From positions 1,116,001-1,180,000 of the forward strand of contig JAGTJM010000005.1 in the NCBI GenBank assembly GCA_020747015.1: 64,000 nucleotides of DNA, given 5' to 3'. The translations under genes were made by a program, and so were the position numbers. The notes below the pieces were generated by a model. That model had not been told where the DNA came from, ran no database searches, and saw only the letters and a program-made list of their open reading frames with translations. Below are positions 22,736 to 33,546 of this stretch, piece by piece; position 1 is the stretch's first letter, and each line of letters starts with the position of its first letter. The stretch is from Pyrenochaeta sp. MPI-SDFR-AT-0127 (Eukaryota > Ascomycota > Dothideomycetes > Pleosporales > Cucurbitariaceae).

Positions 22736-24340
22736 ATGCCGTACTTACGCCAATATGAGGGTTTTAGTTCTGCGAGCCAAGGGCTGGACAACATCATTGC
22801 TCGATACACGTCACCAGCCTCGAGCCCTCCTTTAACATTGCCTACGCGACAGTCCAACAGGCACTCATCACAGGAGACCAAAAACAGCGAGAAAGATTCT
22901 AAGCTATGTTTATCTCGTATGCCGCGCTCAAACGCACAGGCTTACTACAAATTTACCCACTCAGGCTACCTCAGCCGTGAGCAACTCTTTGGTCGGACGT
23001 CAACCCCTAAATGTACATCGAGTACCATACGATCCTTACATTCAGAGGATACTAACAACGAGTATCCTTCTTCTGGGTCAATGGGTTCGGATATAGCGAT
23101 TTCCACCAGTGTCTCTACAAGAATGCAGCGGTCAGCCGGTCGACAGGCCAAGAAAAGCACTTCATTCCATAACCTTGGAGACCGAAAAAACAAGCCGTCA
23201 ACTTTGCCCAGTCTCCGGTTACCTCGTGATCATCACCGCACCTCAAGCTTTCGCCTGCGAAGGAAGTTTTCGGACTCTTCGCCAGACGAGTGGGTGGAAG
23301 CTGGCACCCCAGCAAACCATGCTGTAAACAAAACCGTTCCGGGAAAGCATGGAAAGATCGAGAGTAGATCAGAAGCCACTTCATCAACCAGAGAAGTAGA
23401 TGACCGCCGCATTAGGCGGTCCACCAAAGTCCTCGATCGTATCCACCGCCCACAGGATTGGGCGGAACCTTCTCGATGCATCGCATCAGGTACAGGCTCA
23501 CCCTCTTTTGGTTACGTGGATACATAGACTTACCAAAAACTACCAGGCCTTATACAAATTACTGCCGGTCACCCTAATGAGCGAGACGCTAGCTCTCGTT
23601 TCCTGAAGGAGGGGCCAAAGTACCCTGAGATTCGAGACCCAATTAGCAATACTTGTAAACTGCGTGGTACTCGCTATGAGAGGAGTTCTTCCACCAGCCT
23701 TTCTGCATCAACTACTGAGTCGTCCGAAGTCGTGCCATCAACGGTTTGCAGCCAGCCGCAAAAGTGTTCAATGCTGCTACCACAAGAGTGCTTTGCCCAG
23801 CGACCTACTGATGGGTTGAGCTTGGGCGTCGCTCTCCCGATATCAAAAGGTCAAGAGAGTTCTTCAATGCGATGTTCACACTTGTCGTTGATGCCGATCA
23901 CCATGATCTTCGAACAAGCGCCTAGCCTATCAAGCCACAGTGCTTCCCTTGCCTTGCCTGCCAACATCTTTCCATCCACCAGACCGACGCCAGCAACAGA
24001 GCTTGCGTTGAGCTTGAACACACCAACCATTCGCCAGGACATCAATGAGGCACCTATCGCTCCTTTCCAAAGTCGCAGTCTGGATTTTGCTAGCACGAGT
24101 GCTATCATCTACGGCTGCATATCATTCTCGGCATTGCGTGCTCTACTTATGAATATAGGCGAGCATGTCAGGACGTCGAATCTGGCTCAAGACATCAGCA
24201 GCGCCTTCGTCTTTGGACTTTTGTTGTGTGTGGTGGTGCAGATGGTGTATTTGTGGAAGAACATGGGCTTGGACCATCGTCACACAGGTGGGATGCGCAG
24301 AGCTCGAAGTACCAGAATTCGGAATATGATGGTATCTTAA
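22736..24340 (+). CDS. hypothetical protein, disordered N-terminus and two C-terminal membrane segments
   Basis: Two exons, join(22736..23489,23547..24340), 515 aa. The unspliced frame is open over the full length except for one TAG at 23525-23527. A 57-nt segment with GTACAG donor, CTTAC branch and TACCAG acceptor contains this stop and is a multiple of three, so it is read as an intron. Spliced, the junction reads CIASG-LIQITAG. The first ATG (ACCAATATGCCG) is used. Most of the protein is Ser/Thr/Arg-rich and probably disordered. Near the C-terminus are two hydrophobic segments, around IIYGCISFSALRALL and AFVFGLLLCVVVQMVYLW, followed by a basic tail. No family is recognised. The gene converges on a second hypothetical protein of similar layout (24872-25846). 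Confidence 0.7.
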
Positions 24341-24871
24341 GCAGATTTAGATATTACTGAGGTGAGTAGGCCGCTGGAGCACATCGATGATACTTCCGAA
24401 GCGTGGCTTGTCTGTTATTGAGGCAGTGAAGGCTGGTCGCGAGCACATATAGTGTATAAGGGCGGCATTGAACTGTGTAGTAAATAGAAATATCAAAGAA
24501 AGAGCGAGAAATTTGGGATGCGCTGGTTATCTCATGAAAGTGACCATAGAACAACTGAATTGCACAATTGCTTAAAGTATGCACTAAGCACTTACTGCAT
24601 GAGCCGAGTACAAGACGTCGCGGAAACACTGCACTCAGTATTTTCTCATCACTTCGCTTGTCAAGATCTTAGTAGTGTTTTCATTCTCTTGAAACTAAAC
24701 AAATGAAAATGCTATCTAGCCTATTGAAATCCTCTCAAATGATCCGCTCCAATGGAACTTTCGTGTGATACTGGCGCGTTTGAGGAGTAACTATCGCCCA
24801 CGCCACCCCTCCAATCCAATACTACCAGTGTGCAGGATGTATCTATGTGCATCTCGTCCTCCAATATCGCA
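24341..24871. other. intergenic between convergent genes
   Basis: Shared 3' region of the two convergent hypothetical membrane-protein genes. Nothing else seen. Confidence 0.5.
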
Positions 24872-25846
24872 TTATGTCTGCATCTTTACTGTAATTCCGC
24901 TCGAGTCTAGCAATTTGTGGCCCGTGTACAAGACTGGAGAGAGAAGCAAATCACAGTGCACCCAGTTCTTCATACCTAATTGGCGAAGGATCAAGCCATA
25001 AACGGAAAGAGCGACGCCCATCCTCCAAAGAGTCAAAAGAATAGTCTTTGGTCCTGAAAACGCCGAATACAAGAGGATTGTAAGGTAGATCGCAACAACG
25101 GTGAGTTGGAGGTCCGTCGCAAGGCGGGCATGATTTATTAAGAACGGACCAAGGCTTGTTGGACTCCCCAGCAGGTCTAACTTCTCGTTCTTTCGCTCAA
25201 TTGTGCCATTTGCATCAAACTTCGAGAATGTAAGAAGTCGAAAATTGACCGTGATATGTACTCCTGGGGTTGCATTTGCGATAGCGTGTTCTACACTGTG
25301 TTGCTCGTTCTTGGCCCTGGCCTCGTGGATCTCGCCCGCCACAAATTCGCGAATAGCTCGGCTGTACGCGTCGTTGATGTTGAGGACCTGCAACGCGGAG
25401 AGGTCGCAGTGATGTCTATCTTGCGCAGCGGAGTTTCCCTGTCTCTGGCTGTGTTGTGCTGCCATTTCGGTGACATTGCCCGTTTCCTTCGCATCCGACA
25501 CATTCGAGCTATTGTCGAACTTGTGTGGCACATTCTTCATTTCAATCCCCTTCATATCTTCTTCGATCGCTTTCTTGATTGCCTTGCCTCCGTTCTTCTC
25601 CAACAAGTGCTTTGCCTCATCAAGCGAAATGCGCTCACTCGGAAGTAAACCTACCTGTTCAAAGCCGGGATCGATCTTTGGCGAAGGAATCGGACTCTCC
25701 ATGATTGGCAGCTTGGTGAGACTGTTGGGACTTGTAGAGCTCGAGAGTGGACTGGGACGGCGCTTGAACATCTCCTTGAAGCGGCTAGATTTGCGTATAG
25801 GCGTACTGGGGTTGCTTTTGTAGTGTTCCTCGGAGAGGCGGGCCAT
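24872..25846 (-). CDS. hypothetical membrane-anchored protein
   Basis: Single exon, 324 aa. The N-terminal ~200 residues are polar and probably disordered, with a basic start (RKSSRFKEMFKRRPS) and a predicted helix ISLDEAKHLLEKNGGKAIKKAIEED. Two hydrophobic stretches near the C-terminus, LQLTVVAIYLTILLYSAF and LLTLWRMGVALSVYGLIL, look like a membrane hairpin. No domain is recognised. Its layout (long disordered part, then two membrane segments) resembles that of the convergent neighbour at 22736-24340, but no clear sequence similarity is visible, so common origin is only a thought. Confidence 0.68.
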   Translation of the reverse strand: MARLSEEHYKSNPSTPIRKSSRFKEMFKRRPSPLSSSTSPNSLTKLPIMESPIPSPKIDPGFEQVGLLPSERISLDEAKHLLEKNGGKAIKKAIEEDMKGIEMKNVPHKFDNSSNVSDAKETGNVTEMAAQHSQRQGNSAAQDRHHCDLSALQVLNINDAYSRAIREFVAGEIHEARAKNEQHSVEHAIANATPGVHITVNFRLLTFSKFDANGTIERKNEKLDLLGSPTSLGPFLINHARLATDLQLTVVAIYLTILLYSAFSGPKTILLTLWRMGVALSVYGLILRQLGMKNWVHCDLLLSPVLYTGHKLLDSSGITVKMQT

Positions 25847-27606
25847 ATCTTTGGTTGTGGGCTTTGGTAATCTCGTATAAAGAGCAAGATACTGCTAGGG
25901 GCGCAGGGTTGACTACTACGGGGTGAAGGAGAGTTGTATGGGTTGCAGAGCGTTTGCATGTGGCCGGTGTCGTCATTAGTCAATTGGAACTTGGAGTGAA
26001 AGTGAATGAGGGGCATTCTGAACCCCGCACAGTCGCTAGATTGTAACAGATTTGACGTGAATAGTGGTGTTATTATATAGGTATGGGATACACCTATTCA
26101 CTCCTGTGCGTCACAGCCACTCCAACGCTGACGACTCAAGTGTTGTGTTTCGCACAGGATCTAAGCTTAAGGATTCTGGTATAGGTAGAATCACGACAGG
26201 GTGTTGAAGACGCTTTAGCAAGATTGTTACGCTGGTATGCATAGCCCTGTTCGAATGGTATCCTATCTGTAGCCCTTGAGCTGCTCTGCAAGGCATTTGG
26301 TCTATTTGCAATGAGCAAATTGGAAAAGTGGGGACAGTATTGCGCATAATCTGTGAAAACACTTGTTCGTGGGTCGCGCAAGAAAGTGATGACAGAAATA
26401 AAGCTGGTTGTAGCAGAGAAGAGCACTAGGGATGGACATTCTAATATGCAACCTGTTAATCCTGGCGACCTAAGTATATGACTGCGATGTATTAAAAGCT
26501 TTGCTTCACTTACATAATGATTTGCTAGGCCTTCGTATGTCTCTACAAGTCTTGAGGGTCCAATTCTATATAAACCGTAACAACAAAACTCTCCTTAATT
26601 TTCTTCGCATCAAGAAGTATTGTGTTCAAAATCTCTCAGGATAGTCTGGTTTACGCAATAAACGAGGTAGATATACTTAAACTGAGTGGTAAACTTATGT
26701 TCGCGTGGCTAGTGCCCGCTGTTTAAAATTTAGGATTCCACGGTGCAGTGTTCGCACACAACGAGTTCGAATATATTTGCGCTGTTGAAGACGGCGAAAC
26801 GGCGAGACAGTGATTAGGAATTCTTGATTCCGCAGCGCTTCTGAGGGTAGACAGGTGGACACTATGCATGGACTCATTTTTGGGAAGGGGTGGCTCATGA
26901 TGAGAGATGGCCAGTAAGCAAATTCACGTGGCGAAGCTAGGCTGAGATGACACCCTTGCACAGACAATGGCGTACGGGCCTGCGTACCAGTAGGATAGTA
27001 CTCGGCAATCTAGTCCTGTCTGATCCATTTCACGGCGTGACCGGGTATATAATTTCTACGCAAGAGATCCATCGACGTCCGTGCAAGTGGCTGTCAGAAG
27101 TTCAGGTTGTGTTTTTGGTGGCGCAGGTTTGCTTCTGACCGGTTCCTCCACTCCACTTTGCTCCAGTTGGCCATGGTCCCCACGTGAGGCGTTGCGATGC
27201 CGGTTCCTCTCGCAATCTCTGATTAGAGCTGAGCACGACATAATTGCCCAATTTTGTATGTCGTCGGAACTCGTCCATGTGCCCAGATTGCTTCGACCAG
27301 ACAAGGCGCGCGTGGCTGGCGATAAGCAACGCGCTAGCAGCGCAACGAGCGAATGGCGCCTGCTCAGCATTCCCCGGACGCCGGTGCGCTGGGACAAACA
27401 TGGGTTGGTATCGAGGGCCCAGATGTACGGCGAACCCGCCTTCTACGAGCACGTAATTTTGCTCAGCTATCAGCAAAGCGGTCGACGTCCCAGGTTTAGC
27501 ATGTTAGAGCCGCATGCCGATCTCTATAAATTGCTAGCACCACTCTTGAACACCTGCGTATTCTCCCTATCGCGGGTTCTACTACCATACTTACATTTCC
27601 GACGCA
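25847..27606. other. intergenic, no gene seen
   Basis: About 1.75 kb between divergently oriented genes. Overlapping frames at 27081-27626 on both strands are of similar length and show no domain, so none is accepted. The final part is the promoter of the amino-acid transporter. Confidence 0.5.
27524..27530 (+). promoter_or_regulatory. TATA box of the amino-acid transporter gene
   Basis: CTATAAA about 77 bp before the ATG at 27607, followed by a pyrimidine-rich leader. Confidence 0.5.
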
Positions 27607-29082
27607 ATGGCCACTCTTTACAATGACGAAAAGGTGCACGACAGAGCTGTCGTGGACACCGAGGCCCTAGACTCAGACAATGATAGCACCACCGCGGTGA
27701 TCAAGGCTCTGGTTGCCGAAGACCATGACCACGACATCAAGCTTCGCACCATGTCATGGCAAAGAGCAGCCTGGTTGCTTGCCGGGGACCAAGTGTGCCT
27801 TGCTATTATGGCCCAATCATGGTCGCTTTCGTGCGCCAACCCTCTCTTTCCCTGTTCTATTACACTCTAGCTAACACATTGTAGCGTCCTCGGATGGGTA
27901 CCGGGTATAATCACCATGGTCGTCGCTGGCGCCCTCTTCTACATCACCTCCCTGACGATGCACAAGTTTATTATGAAGCATCCACAGATCAAAGACATTT
28001 GCGACTTTGGCTACTACGCTTTCGGCAAGAGCAAGATTTCGTATGAGTTCACTGCCGTCATGCTGTTGCTCAACAACATAATGCTTATTGGATTCCACGT
28101 TCTGACCGGCGCCAAAGTGATCAACACACTCTCTGATCACTCTATGTGCACCGTCATCTTCTCCATCATCGTCACCATCATGGGCATTATCATGTCGCTG
28201 CCAAGGACGCTCAACCATGTTTCCTTCATGTCCATGTTCTCGGCTGCCTGCATGGGTATCGCTATCCTGCTTTTCCTCGTCTTCGCCGGCATCGAGGACC
28301 ACCCACTCTACGGCTACAACGGAGTCTACCCCAAAGCTGGTCCCGTCAAAACCTATGCTTTCCCACCCCAAGGTACTACCTTCGTCGCGGTTATGAACGC
28401 AGTGCTCAATATCACCTTCCTTTGGGTTCCCCAGATCCTGTTTCCAACATTTATCTCTGAGATGGAGAGGCCTCAAGATTTCCCCAAGGCACTCGCTGTG
28501 CTAGGAGGCATCTCGGCCTTCCTCTTCATCATCCCGCCTTCGATTGGCTTCAAGTATCTGGGACAGTACGCCACTGCCCCGGCTTTTGGCAGCCTTGGCA
28601 CCGTTGTGTACAAGAAAGCATCGTTTGCATTTGTTATTGTGCCGACACTAGTCATTGGAGTCATTTATGCCAATGTCACTGCAAAGTTCCTTTACTTCCG
28701 CATCATGGGCAACAGCAGGCACGCACACAGCAACACGGTTATTGGTTGGGGTGTGTGGGTTGTCATCATGTCTGTTATTTGGATTATTGCATTCGTCTTC
28801 GCAGAGGTCATTCCCTCCATGGGTGACTTTCTCTCACTTCTTGGCGCGGCTTTCGACTCGTTCTTTGGTTTCATTTACTTTGCCGTCGCGTACTGGCAGC
28901 TTTTCAAGGGTAATCTCTTTCGCGGTCTCAGCAGAAGTGTTATGACAATCGTGCATGTCGTTGTCATGGCTTGTGGCTTGTTCTTACTTGGTCCTGGGCT
29001 GTACGCTGCCGTCGAGGCTATCATGGACGATTATTCTGGAAAGGTTAAGCCCGCTTTCAGCTGCGCAAATGTTGCCATATAG
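27607..29082 (+). CDS. amino-acid transporter, AAAP family (PF01490)
   Basis: Two exons, join(27607..27830,27885..29082), 473 aa. The 54-nt intron has GTGCGC at the donor, a GCTAACA branch and TTGTAG, and rejoins SWSLS to VLGWVPG. The polar N-terminus (about 50 aa) is cytosolic. Then come about 11 hydrophobic segments, starting with the family-typical SWQRAAWLLAGDQVCLAIMA. The segment WVPQILFPTFISEMERPQDF matches the central conserved region of fungal Avt/MTR-like permeases. The protein should move neutral or aromatic amino acids across the plasma or vacuolar membrane with protons; substrate cannot be told. A second member of this family lies at 40958-42596. Confidence 0.92.
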
Positions 29083-30355
29083 AAAGTCCATCGAGCACGT
29101 CCTTAGATGACTCACTGCTTATTCTATATACTTTTCTCCCCCGCAATATGTTAGTGGTAACCAACGTTCGATTCTTAAGTGATGAAGCATTGAAAATTGA
29201 CGTTGACAGTTTCGCCAGTTCGCTCTCATGTTGGGTGATTGAGCGCACTTGTCTTTACCGTGCTCTCAAGTTGGCAAGACGTTGATGGACGACGTCACAC
29301 CATACTTGAACGGTATAAATCATTGCGCGTCTAAACTAAATAATTTTGCATTCGCGAAGCATAGGCGGCAGCTTCGTCGTCGCGAGAGAAAAGCTTGCTG
29401 TCATGGCTCTGAATTTGGCCATAATTTCGTTGGCCACGTAGTAGCTTTAGAGCAGTAATCGATGCAGGGCATAGCCCTCTTGGTTCGAGGGAAAGCGCCG
29501 AATATTCTAGCGTGTGGGAGACTAGAGCATCAACGGATTGTGCATCGGAGCGGTGGCCGTCGGAGTTCGGGCGAAAGACCGCGTATATACAAAACACTAT
29601 ATCAACACTAATCAACAACCAAACTAAACGAGCTAGGTACGTAAACTACCTTACCAGGGGTCTCCCTCCTTTCTTGGCAATATGTTCCTTATGACCGAGC
29701 ATGATGTGAGTGCGAGAAACGGAACGAGACAAGCCCGATCTACTCCCTTCTATATCATCAACCAGCAATTTATCATCTCTAATTTTTGTCGTTTCCAGAT
29801 AGCGTTTATACTTAAATATTTTTCTGGTGAAGAATGACTAGCAGCAAAGGCGGTCAGTCACACTATAACACTACCTGCGAGTCTACTGTGGAAACAGCTC
29901 GATAAACGTTCATGGCTACTACATTCCGGTCGTCCATGCCGTTTCGTAGACCCTTTCGACCGTCATCGTAAGATTTTGTAGATCTTGTCTACGTCACCGG
30001 AACTATTTCCAAGTTAGGAAGAAGCCGCTGGTAGTTGACCCGCTAGGGTGGGCGTGCTGGCGCGGATACGACGGAGCCAAATTAGGCTTGTATCTAGGAA
30101 GACTTTTTGCGGCTTAGAAAATCTCCGCTTATGCTGGGTTTGCTTAAGGGTCGCAGGAAACACATGGTAGCGATAGAGCTATTCTTCCACAGATGTCAGC
30201 GTCTGACAAGGGGACTTCATCACACTTGCGGGGAAATACGACCGCGGGGAAGTCAAGTAGGAAAGAGAAACCGATGTATAAAGCTAGATCAACGTGTCGC
30301 GTCTGCTGAAATTATCATACCAATTTTGTTGTGCCACTGCGAAAGTCTCTCTGCA
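29083..30355. other. intergenic, no gene seen
   Basis: About 1.3 kb with only short open frames. The end is the 5' region of the SGNH hydrolase gene. Confidence 0.5.
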
Positions 30356-31203
30356 ATGATCTTTAGGATGGTGTCCCTTGTCGCTCTCCTCGCGTGCTGT
30401 GAGAACCCCATCGCACACGCGAACATTCTCTCCTATTGACCTATCACAGTCCTCCCCCTCACTCATAGTCTGCCGACTACCCTAAATATTGAAGCACGCG
30501 GCGACAAATCCATTCTCCTTCGGATCCTGCCACTTGGTGACTCTATTACCTGGGGATTTGCGGCAGGCGCCCAGGGCTCAAATGGCTACCGACAACAGCT
30601 TCTCTCCGACTTACAAACCTCAGGCTATAAAGTTGACTTTGTAGGTACTCAGAAATCAGGCAACATGGCAGACAACGACAACCAGGGGCATTCAGGTTAT
30701 CGCATCAAACAAATCCAGGACGTCGCAGGTCCCGGTCTGGCAATGCGTCCCAACATTGTGCTGATCCATGCCGGTACCAATGACTTTCTTCAGAATGACA
30801 TGACAAATGGAGAGTCCTGGTACGATGCCCCGAAAAGACTTACGGCCTTGATCGAATCGGTCGCAGCTTCAAACCCTGATGCTCTCATCATTGTCGCCAA
30901 GATCATCCAGTCGGGCATTTCACAAGCGCAGTCCCTCACAACACTCTTCAACAATAACGTGCCTACCGTCGTTAGCCAAGCGCAAGCGAAAAATATCAAG
31001 ATTACTTATGTTGATCAGAGTGTGGTTGGCGTTAATGAGTTGTTTGATGGAATTCATCCGTCCGTATCCCCTGTCCTTGAGCAACTTGATTAGAATGCTT
31101 ACCCAGGTACAGGAGTCCATCTGGTTACAATCACATGGGTCACATTTGGGCACAAGGAGTTATTGACGCAAGCAACCGGAACCTCATTACCAGTCCTCGC
31201 TAA
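30356..31203 (+). CDS. secreted SGNH/GDSL-type hydrolase (acetyl-esterase-like)
   Basis: Three exons, join(30356..30398,30450..31059,31113..31203), 247 aa. Exon 1 encodes the signal peptide core (MIFRMVSLVALLAC). The 51-nt intron (GTGAGA...CACAG) joins it to FLPLTHSLP and the mature enzyme. The SGNH blocks are all present: block I LPLGDSITWG (nucleophile Ser46), the N-x-Y/G region GSNGYRQ, block III HAGTNDF and block V DGIHPS with the Asp-His pair. Exon 3 restores the normal C-terminal helix GYNHMGHIWAQGVIDA. The second intron could end at 31106 or 31112; the latter gives HPSPSGY and is preferred. Family members, for example CE3-type, remove acetyl groups from plant or microbial polysaccharides outside the cell. 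Substrate here is not known. Confidence 0.82.
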
Positions 31204-32017
31204 TCACGAATGCGGACGACTATAAATAGGAATGAGATCCCCCCAAACCCTCTCGGTTCTGAATGAGGGTATTAATGCGCAAATATACATTGATTATCTG
31301 GTCAGCATCAGCGTTTATTGGCTGGACGCTTCAGAGTAAATGAATTTGAGTCTGATTATAACACAAATCGCCTGTAGCGTCACATTGACAATGTATTTCG
31401 AAATTGCATAAAGGGATTATTGCATCAACTTCTCTTGCAGCACAGATAGACTGAAGTTGTGCCGTATTTGTTTAGGCCCCCACCGTTTCCTTCTTCGACA
31501 GCTTTGTGAGAGGGGAAAATGAACGGGAATAAGCGTTACAAGTATACGTCTATCTTGACATAAGATCGTATGCAGCAGTGCCTCTCGCCATGATGCCTTT
31601 GCTGTTGGTAGACGTGACATCCTTTACATCATCTTGTCAAGTCAGATGAGCTTGTGCCATGCAGAACCAGAGCCAGATTACATTTGATGCTTCCAATAGA
31701 GTAGTTGCAATACAAGCTGCTATCAGATCAAAGTTAGGAACAACGTTCTTTGGAGAGAATGCGAAACCATACAGTATACTAAGCAATACAATCCTAGCGT
31801 TGAGTTAACATATCGACAGGACGAAACCTTGGCTTTGTGGAGAGGAAGTAATGCTGACTGGAAAGGTATAAAACTTTGGAGACGGTGACTCTATGAGCCA
31901 AGTGACGGGGGTGAGGAGACCGAGGTCGGATCGAAGCGCTGTCTTTGCTTGTCTTGAAGTAGAATGGAATTAACACGCGCCACCATGGCAACATCATATT
32001 TGTAACTATTCGCTACG
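31204..32017. other. intergenic between convergent genes
   Basis: 3' regions of the SGNH hydrolase and of the minus-strand gene that follows. No further feature recognised. Confidence 0.5.
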
Positions 32018-33052
32018 CTAAGTTGGATGATACGCCTTGTAGACCTGCATTGCCCCCTCGATACTCTGCACCATGCCAAAGAAAGTCGTCAAAAACAGCA
32101 CGACAATAGCTACCCAGAAGGTGTACCACTGCACACCGTTTCTGCGATCATACCACCACTGTGAGAGTGTCGCCGGCCGGGATTGGTCGAACGCTTGTTT
32201 CAAGAGGATGAGACGGTCATGCCAAAAGGAATACGTTTCGATTTGGCGTTCGCTCAGACGCAGTGGCGTGCAATATGTAAGATGCTTGTCAACAACATTG
32301 TTCCCATCGAGCTTTTGAAGAAATGTCTCCGTATTCTGATCGTGTGGAGGAAAAAGAAGGGCAAGAGTTCGCTGTGTCTCATTGAGCAGGCCTGCTGGAA
32401 AAAGTTGGTTCGTTGCATGTTTGAGGAAGGACGCATGGGGAAAGATCTCGACGGTCTTTTCATCGGCCTCAATTATACGCAGGTGGTCGATCAAATTATT
32501 TGTCCACTTGACTTTGATTCCAGCGATCCGTTCTAGCGTATACGCATTAAAAGTCTTCTCAAACTTAATGTTGCTGCCACTGAGAACGTAAGGCTCATTG
32601 AAGTAGGTTGATAGAAAATCCTTTAAGTTGCCCTTTTCCCAGATCAATGAAGTTCCGCTCGACACCGCATATTTGCTATCTCCAATGCTGATCATGAGAT
32701 AGAGCCTCGCTGCAAGATCAATTGAATTATTAAGGATCTCTTGCTCGCGGTCTGACTTGGACGTGAAAAGTTGCCTTAAGTTGGAGTTTATTTCTTCTCG
32801 TGGCACAAGTTGTCTGAATTGACTTGTGATGTCCAATATTTGCTGGTGTGTCCTTACCAGGACATGCTTTCCTCGATCGTGAAGCGCATGTTTGCACTGT
32901 TGTGTGTAGTATGATAGAAAGGGCTTCCAATCCCGTTCCTGTTTGCTACACACTTCGTCAGGCCATAGTTTGCCAATAATCTCTTTCTCAATCTTCGGAT
33001 GGATTTCGTCTTGGAGTGGATTTTGTAACGACGGTAGTGAGGAGAGTTCCAT
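32018..33052 (-). CDS. conserved-looking fungal protein of unknown function with C-terminal membrane anchor
   Basis: Single exon, 344 aa from the only suitable ATG (33052, MELSSLPSLQ); the open frame continues five codons upstream without an ATG. The body is soluble and mixed alpha/beta with several Trp and charged helices. It ends with a basic segment WWYDRRNGVQWYTFW followed by one strong membrane helix (VAIVVLFLTTFFGMVQ) and a short tail. This tail-anchored end, with RNGVQWYTFW just before the helix, resembles uncharacterised fungal proteins I have seen, but I cannot name a domain. The gene is divergent from the large protease-like membrane protein gene at 33547, sharing about 490 bp of upstream DNA. 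Confidence 0.78.
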   Translation of the reverse strand: MELSSLPSLQNPLQDEIHPKIEKEIIGKLWPDEVCSKQERDWKPFLSYYTQQCKHALHDRGKHVLVRTHQQILDITSQFRQLVPREEINSNLRQLFTSKSDREQEILNNSIDLAARLYLMISIGDSKYAVSSGTSLIWEKGNLKDFLSTYFNEPYVLSGSNIKFEKTFNAYTLERIAGIKVKWTNNLIDHLRIIEADEKTVEIFPHASFLKHATNQLFPAGLLNETQRTLALLFPPHDQNTETFLQKLDGNNVVDKHLTYCTPLRLSERQIETYSFWHDRLILLKQAFDQSRPATLSQWWYDRRNGVQWYTFWVAIVVLFLTTFFGMVQSIEGAMQVYKAYHPT

Positions 33053-33546
33053 TGGGCGAATGTGCACGTTCGAAAGGCAGAGAGAGAGGGATTGTACAGA
33101 GCACTGGATGAGAACGACTATCTCCTATTCTCGAGTCCTTCGAGACGCTTGAGTGGCGCTAGGTGGTGGCTGGGTTTCCTCACTGGTGCATATACGAAGT
33201 ATCCTGTATATGATTGGGTGATGCAAACACCAGCGCGACCGGATTGGGCGCCACAGAAAAGCAAGTTCACCACATCTTGTTTCATTGGCCATACTCCTCA
33301 GCTGAACATCCGAGCGAGTTCCATTTCCCGACTGCGCCTCAATTAATGGCGCAGCTGCAAGTATTGTGCCTGCTCTCTCAATAAACAGGCTGCCAGCCAC
33401 TTGCTCTTGGAACCATCCCAGCGTAGCCCTTCTCTTCCGCCCTTTTTGCAGATGCCGTACTAAAGTCCAGGCTTCAACGTTACCAGTCCTCTATCCTTAG
33501 TGTATATTTATATGAATATAGCCGTTGAGGCTCCTATTCTGATGTC
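33053..33546. promoter_or_regulatory. shared upstream region of two divergent genes
   Basis: About 490 bp between start codons at 33052 (minus) and 33547 (plus). It contains AT-rich TATATTTATATGAATATA close to 33500, near the plus-strand start. No operator-like repeat could be identified. Confidence 0.35.

Noticed and set aside
27081..27626. 181-codon open frame upstream of the amino-acid transporter
   Set aside because: A frame of similar size overlaps on the other strand, no ATG in good context, no domain; it ends inside the transporter's first exon.
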